NCBI RefSeq assembly: GCF_900112865.1
Contig: NZ_FONH01000004.1
Coordinates: 205,122-269,121 of the forward strand
From: Dyella marensis
Lineage (GTDB): Bacteria > Pseudomonadota > Gammaproteobacteria > Xanthomonadales > Rhodanobacteraceae
Reading direction: 5' to 3'
Length of the DNA: 64,000 nucleotides
The notes beneath the pieces are model-generated. The model had not been told where the DNA came from. It made no database searches and saw nothing but the letters and a program-made list of their open reading frames with translations. The position numbers and the translations under genes are program-made. Below are positions 57,572-64,000 of this stretch, in pieces (the stretch's first letter is position 1; every line of letters begins with the position of its first letter).

Positions 57572-57638
57572 CCGGCCAGTATATCGGGCAGCCCCGCCTT
57601 TCCCGCCAGTCGGAAGCCGGACCCGGCGCCCCAGCGGC

Positions 57639-57644
57639 TATACT
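57639..57644 (+). promoter_or_regulatory. -10 element of the prmB promoter
   Basis: TATACT lies 32 nt before the prmB GTG start. No good -35 is visible. Confidence 0.4.
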
Positions 57645-57676
57645 TGGCGATCCTCCAGCCGCAGACCCTGGCCGCC

Positions 57677-58600
57677 GTGACCGCCGAACTCGCCTCCATC
57701 ATCGATTTCATCCGCTACGGCGCCAGCCGCTTCTCGGCCGCCGGGCTGACCTTCGGCCACAGCCACGACAACCCCATCGACGAGGCCACCCACCTGGTGC
57801 TCGCCAGCCTGCACCTGCCGCCGGACATCCCGCCGGCCTACGGCGCCGGCAAGCTCACCGCCGAGGAGCGCGAGCGCGTGCTGGGCCTGATCGAGCGGCG
57901 CATCGCCGAGCGCCTGCCGGTGGCCTACCTGGTCGGCGAGACCTGGTTCGCCGGCCTGAAGTTCAAGAGCGACCGCCGCGCCCTGGTGCCGCGCTCGCCG
58001 ATCGCCGAGCTGATCGAGTCGGGCTTCCAGCCGTGGCTGGAGCATCGCCAGGTCGAGCGCGCGCTGGACCTGTGCACGGGCTCGGGCTGCATCGGCATTG
58101 CCATGGCCGAGTACAACCCGGACTGGCAGGTCGACATCGTCGACATCAGCGACGAGGCGCTCTCGCTGGCGCGCGAGAACATCGTGTTCCAGCACGTCGA
58201 GCGCCGCGTCGAGGCGGTCAGGTCCGACCTGTTCAACGGGCTCAAGGGCCGCCGCTACGACCTGATCGTGTCCAACCCGCCCTATGTCACCGAGGCCGAA
58301 TACGCCGCGCTGCCGGGCGAATACAGCCACGAGCCCAAGCTCGGCCTCACCTCGGGCGAGGACGGCCTGGACCTGTGCCTGCGCATGCTGGACGAAGCGG
58401 CCGACTACCTCAGCGAGGACGGCCTGCTGATCGTCGAGGTGGGCGAGAGCGAGCACGCGCTGGTCGAGCTGCTGCCGGAAGTCCCGTTCGTGTGGATCGA
58501 GTTCAAGGTCGGCGCGATGGGCGTGTTCGCGCTGGAGCGCCGGGATCTGCTGGCGCACGCCGACGCCATCCGCGCCGCTGCACGGGCGCGTCACGGCTGA
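57677..58600 (+). CDS. prmB: 50S ribosomal protein uL3 glutamine methyltransferase
   Basis: A 307-aa SAM methyltransferase of the HemK/PrmB group that modifies a Gln of ribosomal protein L3. The N-terminal helical domain opens IIDFIRYGASRFSAAGLTFG, which is PrmB- rather than PrmC-like. Motif I is ALDLCTGSGCIGIAMA, and the catalytic NPPY is at 200-203. The start is GTG; the reading frame is open far upstream but that part lies over the divergent psd gene. The GNAT gene follows by 4 nt. Confidence 0.95.
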   Translation: MTAELASIIDFIRYGASRFSAAGLTFGHSHDNPIDEATHLVLASLHLPPDIPPAYGAGKLTAEERERVLGLIERRIAERLPVAYLVGETWFAGLKFKSDRRALVPRSPIAELIESGFQPWLEHRQVERALDLCTGSGCIGIAMAEYNPDWQVDIVDISDEALSLARENIVFQHVERRVEAVRSDLFNGLKGRRYDLIVSNPPYVTEAEYAALPGEYSHEPKLGLTSGEDGLDLCLRMLDEAADYLSEDGLLIVEVGESEHALVELLPEVPFVWIEFKVGAMGVFALERRDLLAHADAIRAAARARHG

Positions 58601-58604
58601 AGCC

Positions 58605-59174
58605 GTGGAACTGCTGACGCCGCGCCTGCGCCTCGATGCGTTGACGTCCGGCGACGCCGCGGCGCTGTTCGCCTATCGCGGCGATCCCGAGGTGGCGCGC
58701 TACCAGGGTTGGCAGCCGGCCTCGCTGGAGGAGGCCGCGGAATGGATCGAGGCGCTGGCCGCCGAGCCCATGCCCGGTCACTGGTGGCAGCGCGCCGTCC
58801 GCCTGCGCGAAAGCGGCACGCTGATCGGCGACCTGGGCCTGTGCCTGCCCGGGCTCGACAGGAGCGGCGACGCGAACGGCGACGTGGAGCTGGGCATCAC
58901 CATCGCTCCGGCCTGCCAGGGGCGGGGCTACGCCAGTGAAGCGGTGCGCGCCGCGCTGGACTGGGCCTTCGCGCGCGGCGTCAACCGCGCGGTCGCCTCG
59001 GTCGATCCGCGCAATACGGCGAGCGTGGCGCTGCTGTGCTCGCTGGGCATGCGCCAGGAAGCGCACTTCCGCGAGAGCTACTGGCTGCGCGGCGAATGGG
59101 CCGACGACCTGGTGTTCGCCCTGCTGGCGCGCGAATTGCGCGCCGGCGCAGACCGGGCGGGCCGCACGCGCTAA
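58605..59174 (+). CDS. GNAT-family N-acetyltransferase (RimJ/RimL-like)
   Basis: A 189-aa GNAT protein of the RimJ/RimL-like class. The acetyl-CoA-binding motif is IAPACQGRGYASEAVRAALD, preceded by the beta4 strand DVELGITI. The C-terminal strand set includes VDPRNTASVALLCSLGMRQE. The target is unknown. The GTG start is 4 nt after the prmB stop. It is followed by aroC 35 nt downstream. Confidence 0.88.
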   Translation: MELLTPRLRLDALTSGDAAALFAYRGDPEVARYQGWQPASLEEAAEWIEALAAEPMPGHWWQRAVRLRESGTLIGDLGLCLPGLDRSGDANGDVELGITIAPACQGRGYASEAVRAALDWAFARGVNRAVASVDPRNTASVALLCSLGMRQEAHFRESYWLRGEWADDLVFALLARELRAGADRAGRTR

Positions 59175-59209
59175 GCTTGGGCGGTTAGTCCCCAGGAAAA
59201 GCCCGCCCC

Positions 59210-60298
59210 GTGTCCAGCAATTCCTTCGGCAAGATCTTCACCGTCACCACCTTCGGCGAAAGCCACGGTCCGGCCATCGGCTGCGTGATCGACGGCTGCC
59301 CGCCCGGGCTGGCGATCGACGAGAGCGAATTCCGCAACGACCTCGACCGCCGCGCCACCGGCAAGAGCCGGCATACCTCGCAGCGGCGCGAGGCGGACGA
59401 CGTGGAGATCCTGTCCGGAGTGTACGAGGGCCGCACCACCGGCACGCCGATCGCGCTGCTGATCCGCAACACCGACCAGCGCAGCAAGGACTACGGCGAC
59501 ATCGTCAACACCTTCCGCCCCGGCCACGCCGACTACAGCTACTGGCAGAAATACGGCATCCGCGATCCGCGCGGCGGCGGGCGTTCCTCAGCGCGCGAGA
59601 CCACCATGCGCGTGGCCGCCGCGGTGATCGCCAAGAAATGGCTGGCCGAGCGCCACGGCGTGCGCGTGCGCGGCTATCTGGCGCAGCTGGGCGAGATCGC
59701 GCCGCAGGGCTTCGACTGGGCTGCGGTGGAGCAGAACCCGTTCTTCTGGCCGCATGCGGCGCAGGTGCCGGCCCTGGAAAAAGCCATGGATGCGCTGCGC
59801 AAGTCCGGCGATTCGGTCGGCGCGCGCGTCAACGTGGTGGCCGACGGCGTGCCGCCGGGCTGGGGCGAGCCGATCTACGGCAAGCTCGACGGCGACCTCG
59901 CCGCCGCGCTGATGTCGATCAATGCGGTGAAGGGCGTGGAGATCGGCGACGGCTTCGCCGCGGTGGCCCAGCGCGGCAGCGAGCATCGCGACGAGATGAG
60001 CCCGGCCGGCTTCGCCTCCAATCATGCCGGCGGCATTCTTGGCGGCATCAGCACGGGGCAGGCGGTGACCGCCTCGATCGCGCTGAAACCGACGTCGAGC
60101 ATCCTGATCCCCGGCCACAGCGTGAACCTCGCCGGCGAGCCGGTCGAGGTGGTCACCAAGGGCCGCCACGATCCCTGCGTGGGCATCCGCGCCACGCCGA
60201 TCGCCGAGGCCATGATGGCCCTGGTGCTGATGGACCATGCCTTGCGCCATCGCGCCCAGTGCGGCGACGTGGGCGAGGTGAGTCCGCGCCTGGCATGA
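59210..60298 (+). CDS. aroC: Chorismate synthase
   Basis: A 362-aa FMN-dependent enzyme of the shikimate pathway that forms chorismate from EPSP. The family signatures are [18 protein letters not shown] near the start, [20 protein letters not shown], and the C-terminal [20 protein letters not shown]. The start is GTG with AGGAAAAG upstream at a longer spacing. It may be in one transcript with prmB and the GNAT gene, a combination also seen in other Proteobacteria (prmB-aroC). Confidence 0.97.
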   Translation: MSSNSFGKIFTVTTFGESHGPAIGCVIDGCPPGLAIDESEFRNDLDRRATGKSRHTSQRREADDVEILSGVYEGRTTGTPIALLIRNTDQRSKDYGDIVNTFRPGHADYSYWQKYGIRDPRGGGRSSARETTMRVAAAVIAKKWLAERHGVRVRGYLAQLGEIAPQGFDWAAVEQNPFFWPHAAQVPALEKAMDALRKSGDSVGARVNVVADGVPPGWGEPIYGKLDGDLAAALMSINAVKGVEIGDGFAAVAQRGSEHRDEMSPAGFASNHAGGILGGISTGQAVTASIALKPTSSILIPGHSVNLAGEPVEVVTKGRHDPCVGIRATPIAEAMMALVLMDHALRHRAQCGDVGEVSPRLA

Positions 60299-60329
60299 GT
60301 CCACGGCGCGGCACGATACGGTTGAGTAC

Positions 60330-61334
60330 ATGACCGCAAGACAGAAAGTGTGGGTGTCGCGCCCGCTGTTCCCCGAAGTGCTGGCGCGGTTGTCCGAATA
60401 TGTGGACGTCCAGGCCGAGGCGGTGGAGCGCAGGCATTCGCCGGAAGCCCTGCGCGAACACCTGGCCGGGGTGGACGCGGCGCTGATCGGCCTGGCCGAC
60501 CCGGTCGGCGCGGCGGCGGTGGAAGGCAACCGCCGCCTGCGCGTGATCGCCAACCTGGCGGTCGGCTACAACAATCTCGATCTGCCCGCGCTGACCCGCG
60601 CCGGCATCCTCGCCTGCAATACCCCCGACGTGCTCAACGAGACCGTGGCCGACTACGCCTGGGCGCTGATGCTCGGTGCCGCGCGCCGCATGGGCGCCGC
60701 CGAGCGCTGGCTGCGCGCGGGGCAGTGGCGCGGCGGCATGCGCTTCGACGACTGGCTGGGCTTCGACGTGCACGGCAAGACGCTGGGCATCCTCGGCATG
60801 GGCCGCATCGGCCAGGCCATCGCCCGCCGCGCCGCGGGCTTCGACATGCACGTGCTCTATCACAACCGCTCGCGCCTGCCCGAGCCGGTGGAGCGCGAAT
60901 GCCGTGCCACCCTGGTCGACAAGGCCGAGCTGCTGCGCCGGGCCGATCACCTGATCCTGGTGCTGCCGTATTCGCGCGAAAGCCATCACGCCATCGGCGC
61001 GGCCGAGCTGGCGCTGATGAAGCCCACCGCAGTGCTGGTCAATGTGGCCCGCGGCGGCATCGTGGACGACGCGGCGCTGGCCGCCGCGCTGCGCGAGGGG
61101 CGGCTGGGCGCGGCGGGGCTGGACGTGTTCGAGGGCGAGCCGGCGCTGCATGCGGACCTGCTGCGCCTCGAGAATGTCCTGTTGAGCCCGCACATCGCCA
61201 GCGCCAGTGCGGATACGCGCCGCGCCATGGCTACCCTGGCGGCGGATAATGTGCTGGCTGCGCTGGGCCACGGCCCCCGCGCCGGGCGTCCGCCGGCGCC
61301 GCTCAATCCGGAAGTGATGAAACGCTGGTCCTAA
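60330..61334 (+). CDS. D-2-hydroxyacid dehydrogenase (glyoxylate reductase-like)
   Basis: A 334-aa NAD(P)-dependent D-2-hydroxyacid dehydrogenase. The nucleotide-binding GxGxxG is LGILGMGRIGQAIARRA. The catalytic Arg is in LVNVARGGIVDD, the Glu in FEGEPALHADL and the His in LSPHIASAS. It is most like the GhrB/glyoxylate-hydroxypyruvate reductase group, but substrate preference is not fixed by the sequence. ATG; 31 nt after aroC. Confidence 0.92.
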   Translation: MTARQKVWVSRPLFPEVLARLSEYVDVQAEAVERRHSPEALREHLAGVDAALIGLADPVGAAAVEGNRRLRVIANLAVGYNNLDLPALTRAGILACNTPDVLNETVADYAWALMLGAARRMGAAERWLRAGQWRGGMRFDDWLGFDVHGKTLGILGMGRIGQAIARRAAGFDMHVLYHNRSRLPEPVERECRATLVDKAELLRRADHLILVLPYSRESHHAIGAAELALMKPTAVLVNVARGGIVDDAALAAALREGRLGAAGLDVFEGEPALHADLLRLENVLLSPHIASASADTRRAMATLAADNVLAALGHGPRAGRPPAPLNPEVMKRWS

Positions 61335-61477
61335 AAAGCGCTGTTTCAAAGCGTGATGCCATTCACGCCCAGGCAGATCGCGTATTGTTTTGCCTTCAAC
61401 CCCGGCTAGATTTCCGCTGATGCGGATCTCGGCCCCGTTCGGACGGATCTCCGAGTCCCTTTACTGAAAAACGGAAC

Positions 61478-62506
61478 ATGAGCAAGAAGAGCAGCTACAA
61501 GGTGGCGATGGTCGGCGCGACAGGCGCCGTGGGCGAAACCCTGCTGGCTATCCTGGCGGAGCGCAAATTCCCGGTCGGCGAGCTGGTGCCGCTGGCCAGC
61601 GAGCGTTCGGCGGGCGGCAAGGTGGATTTCGCCGGCAAATCGGTCACCGTGCGCAATCTTGCCGACTACGACTTCACCGGCGTGGACATCGCCTTCTTCT
61701 CCGCCGGCGGCTCGGTCAGCCGCGAACACGCGCCGCGCGCGGCGGCGGCGGGCGCGGTGGTGATCGACAACACCTCCGAGTTCCGTTACCAGGACGACAT
61801 CCCGCTCGTGGTCAGCGAGGTCAATCCGCACGCCATCGCCCGCTACACCGTGCGCGGCATCATCGCCAATCCCAACTGCTCGACCATGCAGATGCTGGTG
61901 GCGCTGGCGCCGATCCACCGCCAGGCCGGCATCGAGCGCATCAACGTGGCGACCTACCAGTCGGTCTCCGGCGCGGGTCGCTCGGGCATGGAAGAACTCG
62001 GCAAGCAGACCGCCGCGCTGCTCAATTTCCAGGACGTGGAACGGTCGAAGTTTCCCAAGCAGATCGCCTTCAACGTGATCCCGCACATCGACGACTTCCA
62101 GGACAACGGCTACACCAAGGAAGAAATGAAGATGGTCTGGGAGACCCGCAAGATCCTGGAGGACGAAACCATCCAGGTGAATCCCACCGCGGTGCGCGTG
62201 CCGGTGTTCTATGGCCATTCCGAAGCCGTGCACATCGAGACCCGCGACAAGATCACCGCCGGACAGGCCCGCGCGCTGCTGGAAAAAGCCGAGGGCGTGG
62301 TGGTGCAGGACGAGCGCAAGGCCGGCGGCTATCCCACGCCGGTGGGCGATGCGGCCGGCAAGGATCCGGTCTTCGTCGGTCGCATCCGCGAGGACATCTC
62401 GCACGAGCGCGGCCTGGACCTGTGGATCGTCTCGGACAATATCCGCAAGGGCGCGGCGCTCAATGCGGTGCAGATCGCCGAGCGCCTGATCGAGGATTAT
62501 CTCTGA
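61478..62506 (+). CDS. asd: Aspartate-semialdehyde dehydrogenase
   Basis: A 342-aa NADPH enzyme of the Lys/Met/Thr and diaminopimelate pathway. The cofactor loop is MVGATGAVGETL at 11-22 and the nucleophile is C134 in NPNCSTMQM. Substrate-binding segments are TYQSVSGAGRSGMEEL and the base His in VFYGHSEAVHIE. The insertion pattern is of the shorter, Vibrio Asd2/Gram-positive-like group, not E. coli Asd1. A possible promoter (TTGTTT, 16 bp, TAGATT at 61385-61412) lies upstream. The stop shares an A with the next start (TGATG). Confidence 0.96.
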   Translation: MSKKSSYKVAMVGATGAVGETLLAILAERKFPVGELVPLASERSAGGKVDFAGKSVTVRNLADYDFTGVDIAFFSAGGSVSREHAPRAAAAGAVVIDNTSEFRYQDDIPLVVSEVNPHAIARYTVRGIIANPNCSTMQMLVALAPIHRQAGIERINVATYQSVSGAGRSGMEELGKQTAALLNFQDVERSKFPKQIAFNVIPHIDDFQDNGYTKEEMKMVWETRKILEDETIQVNPTAVRVPVFYGHSEAVHIETRDKITAGQARALLEKAEGVVVQDERKAGGYPTPVGDAAGKDPVFVGRIREDISHERGLDLWIVSDNIRKGAALNAVQIAERLIEDYL

Positions 62507-62796
62507 TGCATGTCCGTCCGACCCGCCTGGCGTTCTGCCTCGCGACCGCGCTGCTGCCCGCCTGGGCGGCGGCCGGCACCCAGCAGGGGGCCGCAGCCCC
62601 CAAGGCCGAGACCGAGCAGCACGTCGCCAGCAAGAACGCCGAAGTCCAGCGCCTGCAGCACGACGTGGCCTCGCAGGAGGCCAGGACCGAGCAGGCGGAC
62701 CAGAAGATGGAGGAGCAGGACCGCGCCATCGCGGACCTGCGCCGCCAGCTGCAGGAACTGAAAAGCGCCAAGGCCGCTCCCGGCCAGAGTCATTGA
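62506..62796 (+). CDS. Small periplasmic coiled-coil protein
   Basis: A 96-aa protein with a signal peptide (ends AWAAAG). The mature part is a long heptad-patterned helix (VQRLQHDVASQEARTEQADQ, then QDRAIADLRRQLQELKSA), so it is likely an extended coiled coil, perhaps trimeric. There are no lipobox and no Cys in the mature part. It is coupled to asd by TGATG and precedes fimV, after a terminator. The function is unknown; a structural role at the envelope is inferred. Confidence 0.75.
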   Translation: MHVRPTRLAFCLATALLPAWAAAGTQQGAAAPKAETEQHVASKNAEVQRLQHDVASQEARTEQADQKMEEQDRAIADLRRQLQELKSAKAAPGQSH

Positions 62797-62856
62797 GCAA
62801 GGCCGGTCAAGAGGGGCGGCTGCGAGAACCTCTCGCAGCAATGCGTTGTAAATATC

Positions 62857-62886
62857 GGCCGCAACTATTGTTTGCGGGCCTTTTTC
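62857..62886 (+). terminator. Terminator of the asd operon
   Basis: GGCCGCAA (62857-62864) pairs with TTGCGG-g-CC (62872-62880), with one bulged G, and is followed by TTTTTC. A second hairpin, TGCGAGA/TCTCGCA at 62821-62837, lies just upstream. Confidence 0.75.
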
Positions 62887-62977
62887 TAACTTAAAGTGTC
62901 GTCTTGTCCACGGAATCGCCGCCCAAGCGCGGCGATCCTTATAAGAAATGTCACGGGGCAGTTCGGGGGAACACGCG

Positions 62978-64000
62978 ATGAATCGTTCGTTGAGAATGTC
63001 GGTGCTGCTGGCGCTGGCCTTAGGCAGCACCCAGGCTGCTGCGCTCGAACTGGGCCAGATCCAGGTCAAGTCGGCGCTGGGGCAGCCCCTGCTGGCCGAG
63101 ATTCCGCTGAACCCGGAACATCCCTCCGAGTTGCAGAACCTGTCCGCGCGGCTCGCCTCGGGCGAGGAATTCGCCAAGGCCGGCATCACCGGCGCGCCGA
63201 ACATGCCGCTGCAGTTCGCGGTGATCGACGGCGGCAACGGCCGCAAGGTCATCCGCATCACCAGCGCCACGCCGGTCAACGATCCCTACCTCGACCTGCT
63301 GGTCGAGGTGAGTAGCGCCTCGGGCAAGAGCGTGCGCGAGTTCGCCATCCTGCTCGACCCGCCGAGCAGTCCGGGCGCCGCGCCCGCCACCCGCGCACCC
63401 GCGGTGGCGTCGTCGTCCGCCAAGCCGTCGCGCCATGCCGCGCCGGCTCCCGCCGCCGACGAGCAGCAGGCTGCCAAGCCGGTGTCCAGGCCGGCCAGGC
63501 CCGCGCCGGCCGCCGCGCCAGTGGCGAAGAACGGCGAGTACGGCCCGGTCGAGCGCGGCCAGACGCTGTCCTCGATCGCCAAGGACACCGCGCCGCAGGG
63601 CGTGGACATCAACCAGATGCTGCTGGCCCTCAAGCAGGCCAATCCGGACGCGTTCTACCGCGACAACATCAATGCCCTGAAGACCGGCGCCGTGCTGCGC
63701 GTGCCTTCGGCGCAGGACGCGCAGGCCATGGCGGTCGCCGCGGCCGCCGCCGAAGTGCGCCGCCAGAACGGCGACTGGAGCTCGGGCGCCGCGCGCACGC
63801 CGACCAGCGTGGCCGACGCCGGCACCCGTCCGGCCGCGTCCACCGCGCCGACCGCGGGCAAGGGCGAGCCGTCCGACCGGCTCTCGCTGGTGCCGGCGAA
63901 GGACGGCGCGCAGGGCGCCGCCGGCGGCAGCGCCAAGGGCGACAAGGACGCCAAGGCGGCGGCCGGCCTGCGCGAGGACCTCCTGCGCAGCAAGGAGGCG
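62978..64000 (+). CDS. fimV: FimV-like pilus assembly protein, truncated by the window end
   Basis: The first 341 codons of a large envelope protein of the FimV/TspA family, which scaffolds type IV pilus assembly and polar signalling. A signal peptide (MNRSLRMSVLLALALGSTQA) leads into the FimV N-domain (LELGQIQVKSALGQPLLAEI). A Pro/Ala linker (about 128-185) and a LysM peptidoglycan-binding domain (about 186-245: YGPVERGQTLSSIAKDTA to GAVLRVPSAQD) follow, then a disordered Ala-rich region. The frame is open to the window edge, so the transmembrane and TPR C-terminal parts lie outside. Confidence 0.92.
   Translation, partial: MNRSLRMSVLLALALGSTQAAALELGQIQVKSALGQPLLAEIPLNPEHPSELQNLSARLASGEEFAKAGITGAPNMPLQFAVIDGGNGRKVIRITSATPVNDPYLDLLVEVSSASGKSVREFAILLDPPSSPGAAPATRAPAVASSSAKPSRHAAPAPAADEQQAAKPVSRPARPAPAAAPVAKNGEYGPVERGQTLSSIAKDTAPQGVDINQMLLALKQANPDAFYRDNINALKTGAVLRVPSAQDAQAMAVAAAAAEVRRQNGDWSSGAARTPTSVADAGTRPAASTAPTAGKGEPSDRLSLVPAKDGAQGAAGGSAKGDKDAKAAAGLREDLLRSKEA

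Overview
The window is high-GC chromosomal DNA from a gammaproteobacterium, most likely of the order Xanthomonadales (Lysobacterales). The Rhodanobacteraceae side (Dyella, Luteibacter, Frateuria, Rhodanobacter) seems likeliest to me. That placement is inferred from protein family resemblance, from gene neighbourhoods such as rsxB-nth and asd-(small coiled-coil gene)-fimV, and from GTAG-headed REP palindromes. I see no rRNA, CRISPR array, insertion sequence or intact prophage. It is mainly core genome, with a short accessory stretch at the left edge and another at 12.6-15.4 kb.

Layout. 0-1.1 kb: a PIN-domain toxin with an HTH antitoxin. 1.4-6.8 kb: a secreted M1 aminopeptidase, an NTF2-like protein and a secreted amidohydrolase. 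7-10.1 kb: gcvP behind a tandem glycine riboswitch. 10.2-15.4 kb: a nested repeat, a VOC protein, a lipoprotein hydrolase, then a methyltransferase / flavin-reductase-like / acyltransferase cluster. 15.4-19.8 kb: tRNA-Leu(CAG), then rnr-rlmB-small membrane protein, then sugE behind a guanidine-II riboswitch. 19.9-28.6 kb: the phosphate block phoU-pstB-pstA-pstC-pstS with a PHO box, rnt, and two convergent OprO/OprP-type porins. 28.9-31.7 kb: a small secreted protein, beta-carbonic anhydrase and a SulP transporter. 32.3-37.1 kb: a minus-strand block with nth, rsxB, a hydrolase, metG and a YdjM-type protein. 37.3-39.9 kb: an MFS-HAD-DeoR operon. 40-46.9 kb: DUF2147, apbC, a repetitive secreted protein, dcd, a lipoprotein, HIT and dienelactone hydrolase proteins, and a PhyH-type dioxygenase. 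47-51 kb: rimO, DUF3025 and an orphan PhnD-like protein. 51.1-54.4 kb: greB, a membrane protein and a HerA-like ATPase. 54.5-64 kb: mltD, psd, prmB, GNAT, aroC, a 2-hydroxyacid dehydrogenase, asd, a coiled-coil protein, and fimV running off the right end.

Functional links. The Pho block couples outer-membrane anion porins to a high-affinity phosphate ABC transporter and its PhoU regulator. Carbonic anhydrase and SulP form a likely bicarbonate supply pair. Two metabolite riboswitches (glycine, guanidine) control single genes. Several operons are translationally coupled by ATGA or GTGA overlaps: rnr-rlmB, rlmB-membrane protein, rsxB-nth, MFS-HAD-DeoR, DLH-HIT and membrane protein-greB.

The most notable non-coding structure is a dispersed family of GTAG-headed REP hairpins at seven intergenic sites, usually as inverted pairs. 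One of them supplies the last codons and the stop of nth. At least three other palindromic repeat families are also present, one nested inside another. I did not find a clear new defence or biosynthetic system. The least explained protein-coding stretch is 12.67-15.40 kb.
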